From an uncultured Bacilli bacterium (GTDB taxonomy: Bacteria > Bacillota_I > Bacilli_A > RF39 > UBA660): a DNA stretch of 11,314 nucleotides. The notes under the pieces were generated by a model, which worked only from the letters and a program-made list of their open reading frames with translations, ran no database searches and was not told where the DNA came from. Location of the stretch: the NCBI GenBank assembly GCA_934096015.1, contig CAKOLD010000029.1, positions 1-11,314 on the forward strand, given 5' to 3'. Shown one piece after another: positions 5,572 to 11,314 of the stretch (position 1 is its first letter; each line of letters begins with the position of its first letter). Made by a program: the position numbers and the translations under genes.

Positions 5572-6366
5572 TCAATTTTTTGTTTTATACATAAAACATT
5601 CTTTATCGTGAGAATAGATTATACCAATAGCTTGAAGATAAGAATAAATTATAGTACTTCCCACAAATTTCATCCCTCTTTTAGATAAATCAATTGAAAT
5701 TTTATCAGAAATATCTGATTTTGTTTTACCAACTTCATATATTATTTTTCCTTTAGTGAAGGTTTTTAAGTAGTTATAAAATCCTTGATATTCTTTAATA
5801 ATTTCTTTAAATATTTTAGCATTATTAATACTTGCTTTTATTTTAAGTTTGTTTCTAATAAGTTTTTTATTATTTAATAGTTCTGTAATTTTGTCATCGC
5901 TATATTTACATATTTTTTCTATATTAAAACCATCGTAACAAGTTCTAAAGGTTTCTCTTTTATTTAAGACACATTCCCATGATAAACCTGCTTGAAATGA
6001 TTCTAAAATAAGCATTTCTAGTAGGTATTCATCACTGGTATTTAAAATTCCCCATTCATGGTCATGGTATTCTATATAATTTTTATTATTTAAATTACAC
6101 CAACTACAACGTTCTATATTTTTGGGAATCTTAGAATTTTTCATCTTATGTTTTTCTATTTTATATTTTGGTTTAAATTCGGGAGAAACTCCTTTAAAAT
6201 AAAGATCTAACCATCTTGTGGCTCCTTTAAATATTGGTAATTTCTCTTTTTTTTCAATATTTTTATCCCTTATATTTGGTATTTTAAATAATAGATGTGT
6301 TAAATATTCTATATCACTTAGCAAATAAAATTTACCTATTTGAGATTGAACCTTATAGTATGTCAC
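5572..6366 (-). CDS. tag: DNA-3-methyladenine glycosylase I fused to an Ogt-type N-terminal domain
   Basis: This is a 264-residue protein against about 190 for ordinary Tag. From about residue 82 it is a complete glycosylase: RCSWC and YHDHEWG supply Cys87 and His101, LESFQAGLSW supplies the catalytic-pocket Glu122 and Trp130, and YSYLQAIGIIYSHDKEC supplies His253 and Cys257. The two Cys and two His match the zinc site of E. coli Tag. Tag removes N3-methyladenine from alkylated DNA. Residues 1-75 (TYYKVQSQIGKFYLLSD, LPIFKGATRWLDLYFKG, PEFKPKYK) resemble the N-terminal domain of O6-alkylguanine methyltransferase, but the PCHR active-site domain is absent. A GTG at 6366 is chosen because GGAAGTGAT lies 4 nt upstream and Ogt proteins start with MTYY-like residues; an ATG at 6381 would add 5 residues and has no ribosome site. 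It ends in TGA. Tag function is firm; the fusion is an unusual observation. Confidence 0.85.
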   Translation of the reverse strand: MTYYKVQSQIGKFYLLSDIEYLTHLLFKIPNIRDKNIEKKEKLPIFKGATRWLDLYFKGVSPEFKPKYKIEKHKMKNSKIPKNIERCSWCNLNNKNYIEYHDHEWGILNTSDEYLLEMLILESFQAGLSWECVLNKRETFRTCYDGFNIEKICKYSDDKITELLNNKKLIRNKLKIKASINNAKIFKEIIKEYQGFYNYLKTFTKGKIIYEVGKTKSDISDKISIDLSKRGMKFVGSTIIYSYLQAIGIIYSHDKECFMYKTKN

Positions 6367-6411
6367 TAAAATCACTTCCATTTATATTTTATCATTATAA
6401 TTTTTTTAAGT

Positions 6412-6438
6412 AAAAAAAAATTACAGTAAACTGTAATT
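6412..6438 (-). terminator. Intrinsic terminator after efp
   Basis: On the minus strand AATTACAG/CTGTAATT forms an 8-bp stem with a 4-base loop (TTTA), followed by eight T. The 5' arm begins within the TAA stop codon of efp. This is a strong end to the rpmG-orf-efp operon. Confidence 0.9.
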
Positions 6439-6997
6439 AAGCACGAGATACATATTTTCCATCTTTAGATGAAATAATAATTTTTTCTCCTGTTGCTATA
6501 AATAATGGAACTTTTACAACATATCCTGTTTCAATTGTCGCATCTTTCATAGCATTATTTGTTGTATTACCTTTTGTAGCGTCCGTAGTTTCTGTTACTT
6601 CAAATTCTATTTTTTCTGGTAAAACAATACCTATTATTTCTCCGTTATAAGTAGAAACATCTATTTCTAAACCTTCTTTTAAGAATTTTTTTTCTTCTTC
6701 TAGTTTAGATGAAGGTATTTCTAATTGCGAATAGTCTTCTGTATTCATGAATACAAATGAATCACCTTGAGAATATAAATATTGCATTTTTGATTTTTCT
6801 ACTCTTGCTCTTTCGATTTTAATGTTGGTATTAAAAGTTTCTTCAACAGTTGAACCGGTTCTTAAGTTTTTTAATTTAATTCTAACGAAAGCAGGTCCTT
6901 TTCCTGGTTTAACATGTTGAAATTCTTGGATTAAACATAAATTTCCATCAATTATAACAGTCATACCATTTTTTATATCGTTTATATTAATATTCAT
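6437..6997 (-). CDS. efp: Translation elongation factor P
   Basis: This is 186 residues, the standard length. EF-P enters the ribosomal E site and rescues stalling at consecutive prolines. Its three beta-barrel domains are visible. The N-terminal KOW-like domain has the tip loop HVKPGKGPAFVR, whose Lys33 is the conserved residue that is modified in many bacteria. The middle OB domain begins near the EETFN stretch (ERARVEKSKMQYLYSQGDSFVFMN), and the C-terminal OB domain carries GNTTNNAMKDATIETGYVVKVPLFI and ends in GKYVSRA. AGGAGT 7 nt before the ATG fixes the start. No gene for Lys modification is in the window; the plain KPGKG loop resembles the Bacillus form. It is the last gene of a short operon after rpmG and a 60-residue ORF and is followed by a strong terminator. 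Confidence 0.97.
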   Translation of the reverse strand: MNININDIKNGMTVIIDGNLCLIQEFQHVKPGKGPAFVRIKLKNLRTGSTVEETFNTNIKIERARVEKSKMQYLYSQGDSFVFMNTEDYSQLEIPSSKLEEEKKFLKEGLEIDVSTYNGEIIGIVLPEKIEFEVTETTDATKGNTTNNAMKDATIETGYVVKVPLFIATGEKIIISSKDGKYVSRA

Positions 6998-7008
6998 ATA
7001 GTTTACTC

Positions 7009-7191
7009 CTATCTATATAGTCTTTTGTATGGAACTTTTGTTAGCTTTTTAGTTTGGCATTTTACAAGCTTATTACTTTTTACTGATATTTGTTCATTTG
7101 CTGGACTATGTGATATTGTTTCAAAATAAGCTGACCAATTAATAGAATCAGTTAAAGTTCCATGGTTTATTATTTTTCTTCGTTTTTTCAT
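7009..7191 (-). CDS. Small basic hypothetical protein between rpmG and efp
   Basis: This is 60 residues, strongly basic, starting MKKRRKIINHGTLTDS, with an aromatic middle (INWSAYFETISHS) and a Lys/Arg-rich tail ending PYKRLYR. No family is recognised. The ATG at 7191 lies 4 nt after the rpmG stop, and the AAGGA formed at that stop sits only 1-2 nt from the ATG, so expression would rely on translational coupling. The TAG overlaps the ribosome site of efp by a few bases. This tight fit between two highly expressed genes argues that it is real, since otherwise a spacer of about 200 bp would interrupt the operon. A longer start at 7230 would overlap rpmG and is less likely. A ribosome- or RNA-associated role would be a guess from charge and context. 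Confidence 0.5.
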   Translation of the reverse strand: MKKRRKIINHGTLTDSINWSAYFETISHSPANEQISVKSNKLVKCQTKKLTKVPYKRLYR

Positions 7192-7195
7192 ATCC

Positions 7196-7363
7196 TTATT
7201 TCTTTTCTTTAAAAGTTTGTTTTTTACCACATTTTGGGCAGAACTTATTAATTTCTAATTTGTCTGGTGTATTTTTCTTGTTTTTACTCATAGGTCTTAT
7301 AATAGTACCACATTCTGAACATTTAAAATCAACGTATGTTCTATTTTCGTTTTTCTTAGCCAT
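7196..7363 (-). CDS. rpmG: Large-subunit ribosomal protein bL33, zinc-ribbon form
   Basis: This is 55 residues, MAKKNENRTYVDFKCSECGT through KFCPKCGKKQTFKEKK. Two CxxC pairs (Cys15/18 and Cys42/45) mark the zinc-binding C+ form. The KNKKNTPDKLEINKFCPKC core is typical of L33. The start is fixed by GGGAGGTG 5 nt before the ATG. An open frame continues 20 codons upstream, but that stretch has no ribosome site and overlaps the promoter. The gene opens a compact operon with the 60-residue ORF and efp, transcribed from a near-consensus promoter within the 3' end of the PBP gene. C+ copies are often replaced by zinc-free paralogues under zinc limitation in Firmicutes; no paralogue is visible here. 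Confidence 0.96.
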   Translation of the reverse strand: MAKKNENRTYVDFKCSECGTIIRPMSKNKKNTPDKLEINKFCPKCGKKQTFKEKK

Positions 7364-7394
7364 GGTTGCACCTCCCTTGTACAGACTCGTTAGT

Positions 7395-7423
7395 ATTATA
7401 ACAAAGTATTTAGTATTTTTCAA
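7395..7423 (-). promoter_or_regulatory. Near-consensus promoter of the rpmG-orf-efp operon, inside the PBP gene end
   Basis: On the minus strand TTGAAA (7418-7423), 17 bp, and TATAAT (7395-7400), preceded by TG-n, form an extended -10 promoter with 11 of 12 hexamer matches. The -35 lies in the last codons of the PBP gene. The predicted start near 7388 gives a leader of about 25 nt with GGGAGGTG. This is the strongest promoter in the window, in keeping with a ribosomal protein operon. Confidence 0.85.
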
Positions 7424-9371
7424 ATAAAATATTAGTTACTTTTTTAGTAATATATAAATTTATTGGATAATTATATTTACTTATACTGTTTTCATAACCA
7501 ATATGAGGACTAACGATAATAAAACTGTATTCTGGATCATCATAAGGAGCGTACATGGCAAATGTTCTAGTGGTTGTAGAAACATCTATTAATCCATCTA
7601 AATCGCTATCGAGGAAGGATTCACTCGTTCCAGTTTTTCCAGCTGCTTTATATTTTTTATTAACGTAACTTGCTCCTGTTCCATATTTACTTACTGAGCT
7701 AAATCCTTCTTGTATTCGTTTTAAATCTTTTTCTTCTATATCTATTTTATTTAAAATTTTTTGATCATTTTTCTTAATTAGAGTCCCATCATTACCAATT
7801 ATTTTATTCATTAAACTAAGTTTTGTTCTTTTACCTGTGGCAATGGTATTAATGTATTGACTTAATTCTATTGGAGTATATGTATCATATTGACCTATAC
7901 TTAAATTAAGCAATAAATCATCTGTTAAAAGACTTCCTTTTTGCCCTGCTTGTTCATTCGGTAAATCAATACCAGTTTTAGTTCCTAAGCCATAAGAATC
8001 AAAAGTTTTTCTATAAGTTTCGAAAGCTTTATCAACATTTTTTAAGGCCATATTATATTTATAGTCTTCTCCAGTTAATTTAACTGCAATTAGAAATTGA
8101 TAATAGTTTGAAGAATATGCTAGAGCATTAATGTCATTTAAATATCCTAAATCTTTCCAAGAGCATTTCTTTGTTTTGCTTTTTAATTTGATACAACCAT
8201 CTCTAACTTTTTTATTAGAATCTATTAAACCATTTTGATATCCCACTGTCATACTAGCCCCTTTTACAGCACTTCCCATTGTATAAGAATTGGTAATTAT
8301 ATCTATTGAAGAATCATAAAAAGAATTATCATTTTTAATACCCATTCCACTTAGGGCAAGAATTTCTCCAGTTTTTACTTTACTAATTACTACATAACTT
8401 CCTGTATAATATTTACTGGCTGGATATTTTTTAGCTTTTAAAGTTTCTTCTTTCATTATGTTATCAAGTTCTTGCTGTAGATTAATATCTATTGCTAAAA
8501 CTAAATCATTTCCTCTTTCTTCTTCTTGTATTTTAGTTAAGGTATTGTCTCTATTTATTTTGTAAATAGCTTTCTTTCCTTTTAAATATGATTCATATTC
8601 TTTTTCTAAATAACTTATACCCACTCTATCATTTAAACTATAACCTTCTTTTAAATATTTATCTTTTTCTTCTGCAGGAATTCCAGTAGTATTAGAAGAA
8701 ACATTTCCCAAGATCTCTTTTATAGTATCGTTATAATTATATGTTCTTTCCCATGTTAAAAGTGCTCTTATTCCAGGTAAATTTAAATCGTTTATAAGAA
8801 CATATTCTTCATTGGTACAATTAGTTTTTATAATCTTATCCATATAACTATAGCCCTTATTCATTAAGCTATAAATGTAAGCACTTTTATGTTCTAAAGC
8901 AGTTAATTTATTAATATCTTCTTCAGTTATTACTTTTAAAGTTTCATCATATAATTCTGTACTATTTATTTTTCTTTCTTCATATTTTTTTATAATATCT
9001 TTACCAACTCTAGAGTCAATTTCTTGCTTATGTTTTTTATAATAGTATTCTTTTATTTCTAATAAATTTGGATCATTAGTAATACTAAGAGTGTTTGCTA
9101 ACTTTTCAGCTATTTCTAATTCTTTAGAAATATTAATACCTGGTATTTTACTATAAACAATAGTTTTTATTCCTTTATTGTCTACTAATATATTGCCATA
9201 ACGATCTAATATCCTTCCTCTTGGAGCACTTAAACCTTTTATAGTAGTTTCAGTTTTTTTTATTAATTCTTCTTTATAGTAAGCATTTTTTAGAAACATT
9301 AGATTAAACATTCTAATAATTATTAAACCAAATAATAAAAAAATAAAAATAGAAAGAAACTTATTTTTCAT
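7410..9371 (-). CDS. Class B penicillin-binding protein (PBP2/FtsI-type transpeptidase)
   Basis: This is 653 residues. A short cytoplasmic start and one membrane anchor (about 5-26) lead into the dimerisation/pedestal region with the PRGRILDRYGN motif (50-60), where class B PBPs begin their extracytoplasmic part. A C-terminal D,D-transpeptidase domain carries all three catalytic motifs: S367-A-V-K370 (SxxK), S420-S421-N422 (SxN) and K579-T-G-T (KTG). The enzyme cross-links peptidoglycan stem peptides and is the target of beta-lactams. Unusually, the residues after KTG include DSDLDGLID (588-596), a calcium-loop-like insertion, before the APYDDPEY strand. The region before SxxK lacks the usual Pro (MGSAVKG). 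GGGTGA 4 nt before the ATG fixes the start. Whether it serves elongation, division or spore cortex (SpoVD-like) cannot be told; there is no PASTA domain. It shares its 3' end with the rpmG promoter. Confidence 0.92.
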   Translation of the reverse strand: MKNKFLSIFIFLLFGLIIIRMFNLMFLKNAYYKEELIKKTETTIKGLSAPRGRILDRYGNILVDNKGIKTIVYSKIPGINISKELEIAEKLANTLSITNDPNLLEIKEYYYKKHKQEIDSRVGKDIIKKYEERKINSTELYDETLKVITEEDINKLTALEHKSAYIYSLMNKGYSYMDKIIKTNCTNEEYVLINDLNLPGIRALLTWERTYNYNDTIKEILGNVSSNTTGIPAEEKDKYLKEGYSLNDRVGISYLEKEYESYLKGKKAIYKINRDNTLTKIQEEERGNDLVLAIDINLQQELDNIMKEETLKAKKYPASKYYTGSYVVISKVKTGEILALSGMGIKNDNSFYDSSIDIITNSYTMGSAVKGASMTVGYQNGLIDSNKKVRDGCIKLKSKTKKCSWKDLGYLNDINALAYSSNYYQFLIAVKLTGEDYKYNMALKNVDKAFETYRKTFDSYGLGTKTGIDLPNEQAGQKGSLLTDDLLLNLSIGQYDTYTPIELSQYINTIATGKRTKLSLMNKIIGNDGTLIKKNDQKILNKIDIEEKDLKRIQEGFSSVSKYGTGASYVNKKYKAAGKTGTSESFLDSDLDGLIDVSTTTRTFAMYAPYDDPEYSFIIVSPHIGYENSISKYNYPINLYITKKVTNILFEKY

Positions 9372-9407
9372 AGTCTCACCCTATTTTTATTATGAGTATT
9401 TTTTTTA

Positions 9408-9436
9408 ATTATATAATAAATCTAAACGTGTCTTAA
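9408..9436 (-). promoter_or_regulatory. SigmaA-type promoter of the PBP gene
   Basis: On the minus strand TTAAGA (9431-9436, four of six matches to TTGACA) and TATAAT (9408-9413) are separated by 17 bp. The predicted leader is about 30 nt and includes GGGTGA before the ATG at 9371. The perfect -10 and spacing make it plausible in spite of the weak -35. Confidence 0.55.
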
Positions 9437-9439
9437 ATA

Positions 9440-9477
9440 TTAAAAACCATTAATATTTTTTTATTAAAGATTTTTAA
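9440..9477 (-). terminator. AT-rich hairpin after the SGNH hydrolase gene
   Basis: Outer arms TTAAAAA/TTTTTAA and inner arms TTAATA/TATTAA, separated by a 3x3 internal loop and closed by six T/A, lie a few bases past the TAA at 9481. All pairs are A-T, so the hairpin is weak. On the minus strand the inner stem is followed by TGGTTTTT, which could release polymerase. It is the only terminator candidate between this gene and the PBP gene. Confidence 0.35.
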
Positions 9478-9480
9478 TTG

Positions 9481-11184
9481 TTAATTAAGAGATGAAAGAC
9501 ATGCTGAGACTTCATCACCTAATAAATTATGGCCCAATTGATTTGGATGCAATTTATCTGGCATGTATTCTTTTAGCCAGTTTTCATTATTGGTTTGAAT
9601 ATCTTCATAATTATATAAATCACATATCTTAACATCGTATAATTTTGCAGTTTCTTTGATTGCATTTACATAATCTTCTAAAATGTATCCATTATCATTT
9701 GCTTTAGTTCTATCTCCTCTTTTAGTTGGAGTAATAAAAACTATATCTCCACTTGGATTCGCTGCTTTTAAGTGTTCCATCAAAAACTTTAGAGAAGCAT
9801 AAAATGTCGCATGATTTTCATCACTTGCTGTATCAGTAATCGTTCCTAATTTAGCATTTAATGAATAATCATTAGTTCCACCAAAGACCATAACTAAATC
9901 ATTATTAGTTGCTAATTCTTGATATCTTTTGGTATATCTTTTATCTGTGTAGCTGGCTTCTTTAGATATTGCTGACCCACCCCATCCATTAGAATCTATA
10001 CTAGCAAAAAATAAGTTTTTATTTACTACCTGCCAATAAGGTTTAGTAACTATATTCTCGTTGCTATACACTCCAGTTCCAACTGTAATGCTATCTCCTA
10101 AAACCGCAACTTTTTTGTTACTATATTTGCTATTATATATAGTTTTTTCAGTATCCGTTATTGTAGTTGTTGCTGAATTACTTATTTTAACGAATTTATC
10201 ATTTACAGAAATTCCATTTACAACTAAATCTATAATATCAAAGTTCCAAGTGTAATTTAAGGGATCTGAAGTGGTGATATCTGGTGTTTGTCTAACTAGT
10301 AAAACAAGGCTTGTGTTTTGATAATTAGTTTTATCTATATTAACGGTTAGAGTCTTTTCCAAACTTCCTTGTTGTTGGCCAATTTTAAATGATGACTGAG
10401 CAACTGTTCCTCCACTATAAGGACTAGATGATGATGTATTATTTTTTAGCATAAATGTTAAAAAATCATTATCTTTACTATTTTCATTTGTATAATATTT
10501 ATATTTTATAGTTATTGTATTTTCGCCATTCTTTAAAAGCTCAGTTCCTATATTATCGTATAAATACATTATTTGATTAGAAGTGGTTGTAGAGTTTAAT
10601 GTATATGATATTTGTTTATAGTCGCTAGTCGTCATATTAGCTGTATCTTTATAATCTTTTGTTATATTAATTTTTCCACTTAGACTTTTACCCATATCAA
10701 TTGATTGATCTATATCTGTTAAGTTAGCATATGTTAATGTTAAAGTGTAAGTTTGAGTTTCTTTACTTGCTATATCATTTTCTAACACCAAAGATTTTTC
10801 TGATGTAGGAAAAGTAGTAGAATCTATGCCATCACAAGTAGTAGAAGTTCCCTGACAGCTTATTTTATATGTCCAGTCTTCGCTTCTTGTGAATGTGTTC
10901 ACAACATTTTCAAAATACACTTTGTAATTTACTTTTTCATCGCCAGTATTCTCTACACTAAATGTTTTTGTTAGAGTATATCCAGGTTCTATTCCAGTTC
11001 CCTCTATTACTCCATTTCCATCTGTGTATGTTATTTCTAATTTCTTACTTACAACACTTATACTTTTATCTTTACTGTTTCCATTTATTCTAGTTTTGTA
11101 ATAGGCGTAAGTAAGACCTAACAACATTATTGTTACTAAAAATAAGGTTATTCCTGATATTACTATTCGTTTTTTATTTTTCAT
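9481..11184 (-). CDS. Secreted SGNH/GDSL hydrolase with TasA/camelysin-like N-terminus
   Basis: This is 567 residues. A basic start and hydrophobic core (residues 7-26) end in GLTYAYY, the style of signal peptide seen in TasA/CalY proteins cleaved by SipW-type peptidase. Residues about 40-175 form a beta-rich domain with GIEPGYTLTKTFSVENTGD, also TasA/camelysin-like. Residues about 185-325 are a second beta-rich, Thr/Asn/Ser-rich segment, possibly carbohydrate-binding. Residues 355-567 are an SGNH hydrolase: GDSIT (Ser365), GWGGS, GGTND (Asn438) and DKLHPN (Asp543, His546). All four blocks and the Ser-Asp-His triad are present. Such enzymes remove acyl groups from polysaccharides, peptidoglycan or lipids; the substrate here is unknown. 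GGAGGAG 6 nt upstream fixes the start. There is no LPXTG or C-terminal anchor. The neighbouring PBP gene suggests an envelope role. Confidence 0.88.
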   Translation of the reverse strand: MKNKKRIVISGITLFLVTIMLLGLTYAYYKTRINGNSKDKSISVVSKKLEITYTDGNGVIEGTGIEPGYTLTKTFSVENTGDEKVNYKVYFENVVNTFTRSEDWTYKISCQGTSTTCDGIDSTTFPTSEKSLVLENDIASKETQTYTLTLTYANLTDIDQSIDMGKSLSGKINITKDYKDTANMTTSDYKQISYTLNSTTTSNQIMYLYDNIGTELLKNGENTITIKYKYYTNENSKDNDFLTFMLKNNTSSSSPYSGGTVAQSSFKIGQQQGSLEKTLTVNIDKTNYQNTSLVLLVRQTPDITTSDPLNYTWNFDIIDLVVNGISVNDKFVKISNSATTTITDTEKTIYNSKYSNKKVAVLGDSITVGTGVYSNENIVTKPYWQVVNKNLFFASIDSNGWGGSAISKEASYTDKRYTKRYQELATNNDLVMVFGGTNDYSLNAKLGTITDTASDENHATFYASLKFLMEHLKAANPSGDIVFITPTKRGDRTKANDNGYILEDYVNAIKETAKLYDVKICDLYNYEDIQTNNENWLKEYMPDKLHPNQLGHNLLGDEVSACLSSLN

Positions 11185-11240
11185 TTTCTACTCCTCCATT
11201 TTAATATACATTATTATTATAGAATATTTTGTCTAACTTT

Positions 11241-11271
11241 ATAAGTAGATGTAGAACCCTATACTACTTAT
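11241..11271. repeat. 8-bp inverted repeat upstream of the SGNH gene
   Basis: ATAAGTAG (11241-11248) and CTACTTAT (11264-11271) are exact complements separated by 15 bases, with a possible inner TAG/CTA pairing. No T-run follows on either strand, so it is not a normal terminator. It lies about 55-85 bp upstream of the ATG and just above a TATAAT-like -10 on the minus strand, so it could be an operator. Confidence 0.45.
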
Positions 11272-11280
11272 CATTATACA

Positions 11281-11314
<34 letters not shown>

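Noticed and set aside
10061..10255. Plus-strand frame inside the SGNH hydrolase gene
   Set aside because: It is antisense to a protein whose catalytic motifs lie in the other strand's frame; it has no ribosome site or recognisable domain.

Overview
The window is a very AT-rich stretch, by eye about a quarter G+C, from a bacterium that uses the standard genetic code: Trp is TGG throughout, and the long domain-complete frames contain no internal TGA. A cell-wall transpeptidase, a CotY/CotZ spore-coat protein, bacterial-type L33 and EF-P, strong GGAGG-type ribosome sites and TTGACA/TATAAT-like promoters point to a low-G+C, walled, probably spore-forming or formerly spore-forming member of the Bacilli. 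A gut lineage near Erysipelotrichales or RF39 is an inference. A C homopolymer at the left end and a 30-base G homopolymer at the right end look like sequencing artefacts at the ends of an assembled contig, so the window is probably a whole contig.

Layout. At 42-353 (-) is a small membrane-anchored EIIB-like protein that lacks the phosphorylated Cys. At 472-927 (+) is a Cys-rich spore-coat protein behind a sigmaK/E-like promoter. A bidirectional terminator separates it from a convergent Sel1-repeat protein (969-2486, -). The spacer between that gene and a divergent amino-acid/dicarboxylate symporter (2611-3831, +) carries a palindrome and repeated TTGTGT boxes. At 3863-4207 is an internally deleted IS3-like element. 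Everything to the right lies on the minus strand. Reading from high to low coordinates it is: a secreted SGNH hydrolase with a TasA/camelysin-like N-terminus (9481-11184); a divergent class B penicillin-binding protein (7410-9371); rpmG, a 60-residue orphan ORF and efp, which form a compact translation operon with its own promoter and terminator; a 3-methyladenine glycosylase carrying an Ogt-type N-domain (5572-6366); and a signal-anchored extracellular protein (4403-5509).

How the genes relate. Apart from the rpmG-orf-efp operon, most genes are single transcription units with their own promoters, and no multi-gene defence or biosynthetic system is visible. Three themes recur: cell envelope or surface (PBP, SGNH protein, signal-anchored protein, coat protein), translation (L33, EF-P), and transport or sensing (symporter, EIIB-like protein). 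The most unusual items are the Ogt N-domain/Tag fusion, the Cys-less EIIB, the symporter with a Lys in the usual sodium-site motif, the TasA-like/SGNH fusion and the operator-like repeats between the Sel1 and symporter genes.
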